Positions 18,511 to 27,240 of a DNA stretch of 64,000 nt are shown piece after piece. The stretch lies in NCBI GenBank assembly GCA_900540685.1, contig UQGS01000008.1, positions 1 through 64,000 on the forward strand, in the 5' to 3' direction. Numbering within the stretch: the first letter of the stretch is position 1; the number at the start of each line of letters is the position of its first letter. This stretch comes from an uncultured Catenibacterium sp. (GTDB lineage: Bacteria; Bacillota_I; Bacilli_A; Erysipelotrichales; Coprobacillaceae). A program made the position numbers and the translations under genes. The notes under the pieces are model-generated. The model did not search any database. It saw nothing but the letters and a program-made list of their open reading frames with translations, and was not told the origin of the DNA.

Positions 18511-19776
18511 ATGAAAGATAGAAAACAAGCATATCATATAGAAACAGAAAAAGGGTTAATCAATGATCCAAATGGGCTTTCCTATTTTAAAGGAAAGTAT
18601 TATGTCTTTTTCCAATGGAATCCTAATGCGACAGACCACTCATATAAAGTATGGGGAAAAACAACCTCTCAAGACCTTGTTCATTGGAGTGAACCTGTTA
18701 TCGCATTACAAGCGTCTGAAGCTTATGACAAGGATGGGACGTATTCAGGAAGTGCAGTCAGTGATGGTGAGACACTATCTCTTTATTATACGGGAAATGT
18801 GAAGAGAGAAGGCGTAAGATATCCTGAACAATGTCTTGCACAATCAGAGGATGGTGTTCATTTTAAGAAATATGGTTCTGTACTCTCTCTTCCTGATGAT
18901 TATACAGGTCATTTTAGAGATCCTAAAGTGACTAAGGAGGATGTCTGGAAAATGATTATTGGAGGACAGAATAAGAAGACTGGAAAAGGAGATATTAGTC
19001 AATATACATCAATAGATGGAACCTCTTTTAAGTTTAATAAAATCATTGGAATATCTAAACAGTATGAAATGATAGAATGTCCTGACTTATTTACACTTGA
19101 TGCTCATGAAGTATTAATTTATGGCTTGCAGTCAAGAAATAATGATACAGATGAATGTCTTGATGCACACGCTGTTTATTTAATAGATACATTGAGTGAT
19201 TTAGATAAAGGACTGCATATGGATGAAGGGTATGATTTTTATGCACCACAGACATTTGTGGATGATCAAGGAAGACGTATTATGTTTGCCTGGATGTCAC
19301 GTTTTAGTGATGCGCAAGAAGTAGAATTCGCAAAGGATGGACATATTCATTGTTTAACAATGCCACGTGAATTATCTGTAAAAAAAGGAAAATTGATACA
19401 GTCACCTGTAAGGGAGGTGTATGAATTATGCCATGAAATTCCTTATACGAATCATATGAAAATACAAAGACAGGCGATGATAGAAATCAGTCCCTTGGAA
19501 CATATGTCTTTTTCAATCAATAAGGAATTAAGCATTCACTTTAATGAAGGCATAAGTATTGAACGCTATGATTGGGCAGAACAGAAATATCAAAAGAAAT
19601 CATGGCCTATAAAAATCAATCATATGGAAATATGGCTGGATACATCAAGTGTAGAAATATTTGCGAATAACGGAGAGTTTGTTTATTCTGCACGTCTTGA
19701 TCCACAGGCTGAAGACTTACTTCTTGCAAGTAGTAAAGAATCACAAAATATCAACGTATACAGATTGGAGATTTAA
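18511..19776 (+). CDS. Sucrose-6-phosphate hydrolase / beta-fructosidase (GH32), copy 2
   Basis: The 421-residue GH32 enzyme has the nucleophile motif LINDPNGL, HFRDPKV, and the acid/base motif IECPDLF, with a shorter beta-sandwich end. No signal peptide is present, so it acts inside the cell. It is divergent from the AraC regulator and is followed by an alpha-galactosidase one base after its stop. Together with the downstream PTS this suggests use of sucrose and raffinose-type sugars. It differs clearly from the GH32 at 12849, so it is not a recent duplicate. Confidence 0.88.
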   Translation: MKDRKQAYHIETEKGLINDPNGLSYFKGKYYVFFQWNPNATDHSYKVWGKTTSQDLVHWSEPVIALQASEAYDKDGTYSGSAVSDGETLSLYYTGNVKREGVRYPEQCLAQSEDGVHFKKYGSVLSLPDDYTGHFRDPKVTKEDVWKMIIGGQNKKTGKGDISQYTSIDGTSFKFNKIIGISKQYEMIECPDLFTLDAHEVLIYGLQSRNNDTDECLDAHAVYLIDTLSDLDKGLHMDEGYDFYAPQTFVDDQGRRIMFAWMSRFSDAQEVEFAKDGHIHCLTMPRELSVKKGKLIQSPVREVYELCHEIPYTNHMKIQRQAMIEISPLEHMSFSINKELSIHFNEGISIERYDWAEQKYQKKSWPIKINHMEIWLDTSSVEIFANNGEFVYSARLDPQAEDLLLASSKESQNINVYRLEI

Positions 19777-19777
19777 A

Positions 19778-21904
19778 ATGATTACAATAAATAATAGTAT
19801 AATTCATCTTAGAAATACACATATTAGTTATATATTAGAAGTATTAGATCAAAAGTACATTTTACAAAGATATATAGGGAAACCACTTCGTCATTATCAT
19901 AAAAGTCCAATGACTTACTACAAACGTAGCTATAATACTGAACATGATGTCAGTATTGAAAATGCATCTTTTGATGATCTTCCTTTTCTATATCCACAAT
20001 TAGGTCATGGAGATTATCGTATACCTGCCATTGAAGTAGAAGCACACCATCAACGTTATTGTGAATTATTGTTGAAGGAAGTGCATGTACTAGATGAAAA
20101 GAAGACTCTTTCAGGATTACCCTCACTTAAAAGTCATGGCAGAAGTGAGACACTAGAAGTAGTCTATGAAGATAAGCATATTGGCTTAGAAGTGAGTCAA
20201 TATATCACTATTTATGAGGATTTAGGCGTTCTTTCATTTTCAGCTTCTTTTAGAAGCTGTAAAGAAGATCTTATTCTTTATAATACACAATCTGTTTCTT
20301 TAGAACTTCCATCACAGGATTATCAAGTGATGACAATGTATGGCTTACATGCAAAAGAAGGTAATATTCAGCTATCTGCACTTAATACAGGTATATTTCA
20401 AATAGAAAGTACAAGAGGCAGCAGTAGTCCACAAATGCATCCATTTGCGGCATTAATATCAGGTTCTGATATATATGCAATGCATTTTATTTATAGTGGA
20501 AATTATTGTTGCAAGATACAAAAGGATTCATTTGGAAAAGTTCGTATGCAGATGGGTTTACATCCTTCTATGAATAATTGGCACTTACATAAGGGAGAAG
20601 AATTCTATACACCTGAAGTTGTTGTGAATTATAGTAGTACAGGTTTAGAAGGGATGAGAATGAATTTCCATGAACTCTATCGTCATCACTTATTACCACA
20701 ATCACAGGAATTACCTCCTATATTATTAAATACCTGGGAAGCTATGTATTATGATGTGTCTTTAGAAAAGATTGAAGAACAAGCCAAACTTGCGAGTAAA
20801 CTAGGTATTGAATTACTTGTATTAGATGATGGCTGGTTTAGAAAAGAAAATAATAGTTATAATTCTATGGGAGACTGGAAATGTAATACAAGTAAGCTTC
20901 CAGGTGGTATACAAAAAGCTTCTGAACTTGTTAAATCATATGGTTTGAAGTTTGGCTTATGGTTTGAACCAGAAGCAATTAGTAAAAACAGTGATTTATA
21001 TATACAGCATCCAGATTATGCATTATCAGTAGATGGATATGAACCTACTTTAGGTCGTCATGAATATCTTCTTGATTTATCTAGAGAAGATGTCCAGAAT
21101 TATTTAATTCATATGCTCGATTCCTATCTTTCTACAGGACTTATTGATTATATCAAATGGGATATGAATAGACCTATGACAGATGTATGTTCTCATATAT
21201 CTCAGTATAGTACAGAAGTGGCTCATAGATATATGCTTGGTCTTTATCATGTGCTTGATGTGATTACGTCTCGTTATCCAAATGTTCTTTTTGAAGGATG
21301 TTCAAGTGGAGGTGCACGTTTTGATCCAGGTATCTTATGTTATATGCAGCAGAACTGGGCCAGTGATAACACGGATGCACTCGATCGCAGTGTGATTCAA
21401 GATAGTTTTAGTCTGCTTTATCCACAATCAGTGATAGGTGCACATATTAGTGCTGTTCCTAATCACCAGACAGGACGTATTACATCCTTAGAGACACGTT
21501 ATGATATCGCAAAACTATTTAACTTAGGTTATGAACTTGATCTTACAAAGTGTACAGATGATGAATTAGATGATATTAAGAAGCAGATTCAGGAATATAA
21601 AACAATAAGAAAAGAAACACTCAACGGTGAATTACATGCCCTTGAATGTGATGAAAATCATTTAGGCTGGGAAGTAGTCAGTCTTGATAGAAAGACTGTT
21701 TATGTTGTCATAATGACTCGTTTTTATAATCCTCTAACTGCTCAGAAGTACTTTAAGTTAACATACTTAGATGAAGATTCTGATTATTTAGAATGTCATA
21801 CACAAGAAATCTATGGTGGAGATGAGCTGCAGCATATGGGCTTATGTGTACCTTTAGAACATGGTGATTTTAAAACTTACACATTTATACTAAAAAAAGT
21901 ATAA
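19778..21904 (+). CDS. Alpha-galactosidase (GH36)
   Basis: The 708-residue enzyme removes alpha-1,6-linked galactose from raffinose, melibiose or stachyose in the cytosol. Motifs include LLVLDDGWF, the nucleophile in IKWDMNR, FEGCSSGGARFD, and the acid/base in WASDNTDALDR. The true start is the ATG at 19778 behind TTGGAG; a frame extending 117 bases upstream lies inside the GH32 gene. It follows GH32 by one base. Confidence 0.92.
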   Translation: MITINNSIIHLRNTHISYILEVLDQKYILQRYIGKPLRHYHKSPMTYYKRSYNTEHDVSIENASFDDLPFLYPQLGHGDYRIPAIEVEAHHQRYCELLLKEVHVLDEKKTLSGLPSLKSHGRSETLEVVYEDKHIGLEVSQYITIYEDLGVLSFSASFRSCKEDLILYNTQSVSLELPSQDYQVMTMYGLHAKEGNIQLSALNTGIFQIESTRGSSSPQMHPFAALISGSDIYAMHFIYSGNYCCKIQKDSFGKVRMQMGLHPSMNNWHLHKGEEFYTPEVVVNYSSTGLEGMRMNFHELYRHHLLPQSQELPPILLNTWEAMYYDVSLEKIEEQAKLASKLGIELLVLDDGWFRKENNSYNSMGDWKCNTSKLPGGIQKASELVKSYGLKFGLWFEPEAISKNSDLYIQHPDYALSVDGYEPTLGRHEYLLDLSREDVQNYLIHMLDSYLSTGLIDYIKWDMNRPMTDVCSHISQYSTEVAHRYMLGLYHVLDVITSRYPNVLFEGCSSGGARFDPGILCYMQQNWASDNTDALDRSVIQDSFSLLYPQSVIGAHISAVPNHQTGRITSLETRYDIAKLFNLGYELDLTKCTDDELDDIKKQIQEYKTIRKETLNGELHALECDENHLGWEVVSLDRKTVYVVIMTRFYNPLTAQKYFKLTYLDEDSDYLECHTQEIYGGDELQHMGLCVPLEHGDFKTYTFILKKV

Positions 21905-21952
21905 ATGGTTAGAAAAAGCCATATTTATATTATGTTATTCCATTCAATTAAT

Positions 21953-21988
21953 GCGCTTTACGAGGTATAAATATAATCAGTAAAGCGC
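21953..21988. promoter_or_regulatory. Inverted repeat GCGCTTTAC/GTAAAGCGC around a -10 box
   Basis: Two perfect 9-bp arms (21953-21961 and 21980-21988) flank a TATAAT at 21972. No good -35 is seen at the right spacing (TAATGC), which suggests an activator-dependent or tightly repressed promoter for the PTS gene. It could alternatively be an operator for an unlinked ScrR-like LacI repressor. Confidence 0.55.
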
Positions 21989-22019
21989 TTAACAAATTAA
22001 AAAAGGAAAGGTTAGAAAA

Positions 22020-23888
22020 ATGAACGATAAAGAACTTGCATTAAAGATTATTGAATTAACTGGTTCAAAAGAAAACATTAGTTCAGTAAGACATTGCGCA
22101 ACAAGATTGCGTTTAGTAGTAAAAAACAAAGATAAAATCAATGTGAAAGCAATTGAATCTTTAGATAAGGTAAAAGGATCATTCTTCAATTCAGGACAGT
22201 ATCAGATTATTCTAGGGACAGGTTTAGTAAATCGTGTCTATGATGAAGTAATCAAGGTGACTGGAGAAGAAGGTAGTAACAACGATGAAAAAATAGTATA
22301 CGGAAATAAATTCCAAAGAGCTATAAGAACATTCTCTGATGTCTTTGTACCAATTATTCCTGTACTTGTCGCAACAGGTTTATTCATGGGTCTAAGAGGC
22401 TTATTGACTCAAGAAGCTATCTTGCATATTTTTGGTTTAACAACTAAGAGTGTTCCTACAAACTTACTTACATTTACACAGGTATTAACGGATACCGCAT
22501 TCGCATTCCTTCCTGCACTTGTATGCTGGTCAACATTTAAGAACTTTGGTGGCAGTCCTGTAATTGGAATTGTATTAGGTTTAATGCTTGTAAGTCCTAG
22601 TCTTCCAAGTGCATATGATGTTGGTTCTGGTGCTGCAAAACCATTGATGTTCTTCAATTTCTTAAAGGTATCTGGTTATCAGGGTTCTGTATTACCTGCT
22701 TTTGTGACAGGTATTCTTGGTGCCAATATGGAGAAATGGTTAAGAAAACGTATTCCAGATGCATTAGATCTTATTCTTACTCCATTCCTTACATTACTTA
22801 TTGGTATGACAGTTGCATTATTTGCGATTGGTCCAGCCCTTCATACAGTTGAAACTGCTGTATTATTTGTAGTTGAAAATTTATTGCAGTTACCTTTAGG
22901 TCTTGGTGGCTTATTATATGGAAGTTTTGGACAGTTACTTGGTATCTTTGGGATTCATCATATCTTAAATTTCTTAGAAATCAGTATGTTAGCCAATGAT
23001 GGCTGGAACTATTTAAACCCAATTGGGACTTGTGGAAACATTGCACAGGCAGGTGCTGTATTAGCTATCGCAATTAAAGTTCATGATCAGAAAATGAAAC
23101 AGGTTGCTTATCCATCTGCTTTATCTGCTGCATTAGGTATTACTGAACCTGCAGTATTTGGTGTCAACCTTCGTTTAGTAAAACCATTTATCGCTGCGAT
23201 GATTGGTGGAGGTGTTGGTGGATTCCTTGCTTCTATCTTCCATCTTAAAGCAACAGGTATGGGTATTACAGGTATTCCAGGTACATTACTTTACTTAAAC
23301 GAACAATTACCATTCTATATTCTTGTTAACTTAGTCGCATTTGCGGTGGCTTTCTCTATTACATGGTTATTCTGTGTTCCTAAGGCAGAAAAAGAAGAAG
23401 TTGTAGAACCAAAAGAAGAAAAAGAAGTATCTAGTGAATCTTTATTTGCGATTGCATCAGGAGATGCGATTGAAATGAGTGAAATTAAAGATCCTATGTT
23501 TGCAGAAGGTATTATGGGACCATGTGCAGCTATTGAACCAGCTGATGGTAAAATTTATGCTCCTGCAGATGGTACAATCAGCTTTATCAGTGAATCAGAA
23601 CATGCAATTGGAATCATCACAAATGAAGGTGCAGAACTTCTTCTACATTTAGGTATTGATACAGTAAAAATTACCGATGAAAAAGTATTTGATACAAAAG
23701 TCACAATGGGACAGAAAGTCAAAAAGGGTGATCTTCTCACTGTAATGGACTTAGATGGAGTAGAAAGACATCAGTGCCAGAAAACAGTTATTACGATTGT
23801 CACTAACCATAACAGCTATACTGATATTGCTCAGGTGAAAACAGGTTCAATTACGCCTGATGATATTATTATGGAGTTATCACTTTAG
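22020..23888 (+). CDS. PTS permease EIIB-EIIC-EIIA, sucrose/beta-glucoside family
   Basis: The 622-residue permease has EIIB at the N-terminus (phospho-cysteine at about residue 26, SVRHCATRLRL), EIIC membrane domain (about 100-450), and a C-terminal glucose-type EIIA (about 480-622, LLLHLGIDTV with SEHAIGI). Adjacent GH32 and GH36 genes point to sucrose or an alpha-galactoside as substrate. AAAGGAAAGG lies upstream. It is separated from the alpha-galactosidase by 115 bp that hold its own control region. Confidence 0.88.
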   Translation: MNDKELALKIIELTGSKENISSVRHCATRLRLVVKNKDKINVKAIESLDKVKGSFFNSGQYQIILGTGLVNRVYDEVIKVTGEEGSNNDEKIVYGNKFQRAIRTFSDVFVPIIPVLVATGLFMGLRGLLTQEAILHIFGLTTKSVPTNLLTFTQVLTDTAFAFLPALVCWSTFKNFGGSPVIGIVLGLMLVSPSLPSAYDVGSGAAKPLMFFNFLKVSGYQGSVLPAFVTGILGANMEKWLRKRIPDALDLILTPFLTLLIGMTVALFAIGPALHTVETAVLFVVENLLQLPLGLGGLLYGSFGQLLGIFGIHHILNFLEISMLANDGWNYLNPIGTCGNIAQAGAVLAIAIKVHDQKMKQVAYPSALSAALGITEPAVFGVNLRLVKPFIAAMIGGGVGGFLASIFHLKATGMGITGIPGTLLYLNEQLPFYILVNLVAFAVAFSITWLFCVPKAEKEEVVEPKEEKEVSSESLFAIASGDAIEMSEIKDPMFAEGIMGPCAAIEPADGKIYAPADGTISFISESEHAIGIITNEGAELLLHLGIDTVKITDEKVFDTKVTMGQKVKKGDLLTVMDLDGVERHQCQKTVITIVTNHNSYTDIAQVKTGSITPDDIIMELSL

Positions 23889-23912
23889 TCAGTTCTTTGA
23901 ACTGACTTTTTT
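23888..23912 (+). terminator. Terminator after the PTS gene
   Basis: Stem GTCAGTTC, loop TTT, GAACTGAC, then six T. It overlaps the PTS stop codon. The HAD gene starts only 10 bp later, so some read-through may express it. Confidence 0.8.
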
Positions 23913-23922
23913 GGAGAATAGT

Positions 23923-24666
23923 ATGAAAACAATTGTCAGTGATTTAGATGGCACATTACTTAATAGTTATGGAGTAGTAGATTCCTTCACTAAGGACGTA
24001 TTGAATACATCACCTATTTATAGAATTATTGCGACAGGACGTAGTTACAAGACAGCTTTTCCTTTGTTGAAGGGAGTAGATATAGATTATTATGTATTAT
24101 TGAATGGTGCGGAATGTCGAAATAGTCAGGGTGATATTCTTTATAAAGAAAATATCGATTTAAAGACTGCACATACTATTATGAATGGCTTATTAGAACG
24201 TCATATAGATTTTGAAATTAATACGGAAGAAGGAGATTATTCTACTGATACTGTATTTTGTGATACAACAGCACAACTCACTAAGCAACATCTTCAAGAT
24301 TATAAAGAAATAAGAAAGATATTTATATTTGTGCATGATGAACAGAAAATTAATCAAATCAAACACTGGCTTGATCAAATAGAAGGAATTAATGTCACTT
24401 CATCATCCTGGTGGAATATTGAAGTTACATCAATGAATGCGAATAAAGCACTTATGGTAAAAAGAGTGATAGAAATACTTCATACTTCTGATGATGTTTA
24501 TGTATTTGGTGATGGTTATAATGATATGAGTCTTTTTAAAGACTATAAGCATACACGAGCTATGAGTAATGGTGTGAATGCACTGAAACAGATAGCAGAA
24601 AAAGTGATTGATAGTAATGATAATCATGGTGTTGCGAAAGAAATAATTGATTTGGTTAAGGACTAG
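23923..24666 (+). CDS. HAD-superfamily phosphatase (Cof type)
   Basis: The 247-residue protein starts with the HAD nucleophile motif VSDLDGTLLNS and ends with the metal-binding motif VFGDGYNDMSLF. The cap domain between is of the C2b/Cof type, seen in sugar-phosphate and flavin phosphatases. I start it at the ATG at 23923 behind TTGGAG. It probably dephosphorylates a sugar phosphate, but the substrate is not predictable. Confidence 0.85.
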   Translation: MKTIVSDLDGTLLNSYGVVDSFTKDVLNTSPIYRIIATGRSYKTAFPLLKGVDIDYYVLLNGAECRNSQGDILYKENIDLKTAHTIMNGLLERHIDFEINTEEGDYSTDTVFCDTTAQLTKQHLQDYKEIRKIFIFVHDEQKINQIKHWLDQIEGINVTSSSWWNIEVTSMNANKALMVKRVIEILHTSDDVYVFGDGYNDMSLFKDYKHTRAMSNGVNALKQIAEKVIDSNDNHGVAKEIIDLVKD

Positions 24667-24667
24667 A

Positions 24668-24690
24668 AAAAGCAGGCGGTGCCTGCTTTT
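24668..24690. terminator. Bidirectional terminator
   Basis: Stem AAAAGCAGGC / GCCTGCTTTT with loop GGT between two convergent HAD genes. Confidence 0.85.
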
Positions 24691-25468
24691 AAATTATTTC
24701 AAAATGTTTTAACGCATTATATAAACCATCTTCATCGATATCATCTGTGACATAGTCTGCCGCTTTTTTAACGTCATCCCCTGCATTACCCATGGCAACA
24801 GAAATTTCTGTATAGTCAAACATATCAATATCATTCTTGCCATCACCAAAAGACATTGTTTCACTTTGATCAATAGAATAATACTTTAATACTTCATGAA
24901 TACCATTCTGTTTACCACCCGTCGCAGGAATGATATCCACTGCCTGAGGGTTCCATTGTGTTTCTTTACAATGAGGCATAAGTTCCTTAATTTCTTTTAA
25001 TCTTTCATCATTTGTATCATAAGGAATGACCTGATAAATAGGATGTGTATAACCTCTATGAATATCTCCTAATTCTGGTAGTGGTGTAGAAATAGCTTTC
25101 TGTACTTTTTCTACAACTTCATTATTAAAGTTGATATACATGAGTTCATCTTCTACAAATATGCAGGGCATATGGTTTGTATCCACATAATTGATGATAT
25201 TATTGATGTCTGTTTGTTCAATAGGAAGTCCATAAATCATTCCTTCTTTATTGAAACAATACTGTCCATTTAAAGTAATACAGGCATCAAATTCTAAATT
25301 CTGTATAGGAAGATCCCTCATCTCACTTAAATGTCTACCTGTCGCAATAAATGTAAGTATACCTTTCTCTTTTAATAGTCTTAATGCTTCTTTAGTAGAT
25401 TCTGGAACACTATACGTATTATGTGAAAGTAATGTTCCATCAATATCAAAGAAAATTGCTTTTATCAT
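24689..25468 (-). CDS. HAD-superfamily phosphatase (Cof type)
   Basis: The 259-residue protein has FFDIDGTLLS, then TFIATGRH, and the acidic motif MSFGDGKNDIDMF. AGGAGG lies upstream of the ATG. It is convergent with the HAD gene at 23923 but not a close copy. It is separated from the histidine phosphatase upstream by a terminator, so it may be its own unit. The substrate is unknown. Confidence 0.85.
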   Translation of the reverse strand: MIKAIFFDIDGTLLSHNTYSVPESTKEALRLLKEKGILTFIATGRHLSEMRDLPIQNLEFDACITLNGQYCFNKEGMIYGLPIEQTDINNIINYVDTNHMPCIFVEDELMYINFNNEVVEKVQKAISTPLPELGDIHRGYTHPIYQVIPYDTNDERLKEIKELMPHCKETQWNPQAVDIIPATGGKQNGIHEVLKYYSIDQSETMSFGDGKNDIDMFDYTEISVAMGNAGDDVKKAADYVTDDIDEDGLYNALKHFEII

Positions 25469-25501
25469 ATTTTATCCTCCTGTCTTATTTATCATACTAA
25501 A

Positions 25502-25524
25502 AAAAGTTCCAAAATGGAACTTTT
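25502..25524 (-). terminator. Terminator of the histidine phosphatase gene
   Basis: Stem AAAAGTTCC / GGAACTTTT with a 5-nt loop and a T run on the minus strand, starting at the stop codon. Confidence 0.8.
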
Positions 25525-26107
25525 ACATAAAACTACTAAAATCATGATTGATGATTTCTTTACAAGAGAAGATTCTATCTTCATACGTACATACAAAGAT
25601 AGCACAGTTCTTAATACCTTTCTTATAGTGAGCTACATTATATTCTTCAAAGTTTCTAATAAAGTTGGCACAAGCAGCTCCATGAGATACAACTAAGATA
25701 TTCTCACCTTTTGTATTTTCCATAATATCAGTGATTGTCTTGACAACTCTTTCTTGGACTTCATCCTGTGATTCTCCACCATAAGTCTTGAAGTAATCTA
25801 AATAAGGCAATGGTGGATTCAAACATTCATCCTTACCTTCAAATACACCAAAGTTCATTTCTTTTAATCCCTTTAAACGTGTATAAGGCATTTTATGATG
25901 TGTGACTATTTCTAGTGTATCACTGGCTCTTTCACTTGTACTAGAGTAAGCATCATCAATTTGAATATGATGATCATCAAACCACTTGCCAGCAATTTCT
26001 GCCTGTTTAATTCCAATCTCTGTCAGAGGTGCATCACACCATCCCTGAATCTTATGTTGTAAATTAAATAAAGTTTGTCCATGACGCATTAAATAAAGTG
26101 TTTTCAT
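25523..26107 (-). CDS. Histidine phosphatase (phosphoglycerate-mutase-like)
   Basis: The 194-residue protein has the catalytic LMRHGQTLFN near the N-terminus, the second motif ERASDTLEI, and the distal histidine in VVSHGAACANFIR. Members are small phosphatases acting on phosphosugars or cobalamin precursors, and are often mislabelled as mutases. The start is the ATG at 26107 behind GAAGGAGGA. Its promoter has a 19-bp spacer with a dyad and is probably activated by the divergent MerR regulator. Confidence 0.87.
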   Translation of the reverse strand: MKTLYLMRHGQTLFNLQHKIQGWCDAPLTEIGIKQAEIAGKWFDDHHIQIDDAYSSTSERASDTLEIVTHHKMPYTRLKGLKEMNFGVFEGKDECLNPPLPYLDYFKTYGGESQDEVQERVVKTITDIMENTKGENILVVSHGAACANFIRNFEEYNVAHYKKGIKNCAIFVCTYEDRIFSCKEIINHDFSSFM

Positions 26108-26138
26108 TGTATTTCCTCCTTCAACTTTGTACAATTGA

Positions 26139-26169
26139 ATTATAAAAGAAGGTAGTTACTACCGTGCAA
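26139..26169 (-). promoter_or_regulatory. MerR-type promoter, 19-bp spacer
   Basis: Read on the minus strand: TTGCAC (26169-26164), 19-bp spacer, TATAAT (26144-26139). The spacer contains the palindrome GGTAGTAACTACC (26151-26163). The spacing and dyad position match MerR-family targets, and a MerR gene starts 21 bp away on the other strand. Confidence 0.75.
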
Positions 26170-26189
26170 GTAAAAAAGGAGTATTTTTT

Positions 26190-26588
26190 ATGTATACAAT
26201 GAAAGAAGTTTGTCAGATTGTTGGATGGAGCTATGAAACATTAAAATATTATTGTAAAGAAGGGCTTATTCCTAATGTAAAGAGAGATAAGAATAACTAT
26301 CGTGTCTTTGATGAAAATAATATCGAATGGATCAAAGGCTTACAGTGTTTAAAGAAATGTGGAATGAGTTTAAAGGATATGCGCATGTATCTTGATTATT
26401 GTATGCAAGGTCCTGTTTCTATTCCTGAGCGTGTAGATATGCTCAATGAGACAAAAGAAGATCTAGAAAGAAGACTATCAGAAATACAAGAATCTTTAGA
26501 CTATATTGAACAGAAAAAAGAACTCTATAGAGATATGCAGGAAGGTAAGAAGCCTTATGTAAGTTATGTATATCATGTAGAGAATTAG
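26190..26588 (+). CDS. MerR-family regulator
   Basis: The 132-residue protein has an N-terminal MerR winged helix (YTMKEVCQIVGWSYETLKYY, about 1-70) and a coiled-coil dimer helix (about 85-120). The C-terminus is short with no GyrI or metal-cysteine domain, as in NmlR/CueR-sized members, and its inducer cannot be read. AAAAAGGAG precedes the start. It is divergent from the histidine phosphatase and may lead the operon of the small Cys protein, GntR and ABC genes. Confidence 0.87.
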   Translation: MYTMKEVCQIVGWSYETLKYYCKEGLIPNVKRDKNNYRVFDENNIEWIKGLQCLKKCGMSLKDMRMYLDYCMQGPVSIPERVDMLNETKEDLERRLSEIQESLDYIEQKKELYRDMQEGKKPYVSYVYHVEN

Positions 26589-26596
26589 GTGATACT

Positions 26597-26857
26597 ATGA
26601 TAGGTACAGTAGATTTTAATATGATTCTAGAATTGAATCGTTTATTGAAGAAAGAAGGTTATGACTATTCTGTTCATTCTATTGGTGGATGTGCAAGTTG
26701 TGGTCTTTCTTTAAGATGTGATGGATTAGAAAGTGATTTAGAAGATGTGATGAAGGTCATAAATGACTTTCTTAAGACAAAATGGTTAAAAAGTGTTCCT
26801 AGTCTAGAAGATCCTTATACTCTAGGTATCATCTCTACCTTTCATAAGGAGGTATAG
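26597..26857 (+). CDS. Small cysteine-containing protein, unknown
   Basis: This 86-residue protein matches nothing I recognise. It carries a compact cluster IGGCASCGLSLRC (about residues 30-43) that could bind metal or form disulfides. No signal peptide or membrane segment is visible. AGGTGATACT precedes the ATG, and it sits between MerR (8-bp gap) and the GntR regulator (2-bp gap), so co-transcription is likely. Confidence 0.6.
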   Translation: MIGTVDFNMILELNRLLKKEGYDYSVHSIGGCASCGLSLRCDGLESDLEDVMKVINDFLKTKWLKSVPSLEDPYTLGIISTFHKEV

Positions 26858-26859
26858 TC

Positions 26860-27240
26860 ATGTTTCAATTAAACTATCAAAGTCATAAATCCATCTATGA
26901 ACAGATTGTAGATAATATCAAAGAACAGATCATGACAGGTGTATTAAAAGAAAATACACCATTACCTACAGTGAGAGAACTTTCTCAATTACTCACAATT
27001 AATCCTCATACAGTTCAAAAAGCATTTCAGACACTCGACCAGGAAGGTTATATCTATACTATTGAGAATAAAGGTACTTTTGTCTCTTCAATTAAACATG
27101 TGAAGAGAGATGAACAGAAAGTGAAGGATATAGTTAATACAATTGTAGAAGGGTATAAGGAACTGATCTATATGGGTATGTCCCAGGATGAAATACATAA
27201 TAAGATTCTAGAAAAGATGAAGGGAGGACCTCATGATTAA
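26860..27240 (+). CDS. GntR-family regulator, YtrA type
   Basis: The 126-residue protein has a GntR winged helix (SIYEQIVDNIKEQIMTG, then LPTVRELSQLLTINPHTVQ) with only a short C-terminal helix, the YtrA layout. YtrA-type regulators usually repress the ABC transporter operon they belong to. AAGGAGG precedes the start. It overlaps the downstream ATPase gene by 8 bases. Confidence 0.9.
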   Translation: MFQLNYQSHKSIYEQIVDNIKEQIMTGVLKENTPLPTVRELSQLLTINPHTVQKAFQTLDQEGYIYTIENKGTFVSSIKHVKRDEQKVKDIVNTIVEGYKELIYMGMSQDEIHNKILEKMKGGPHD

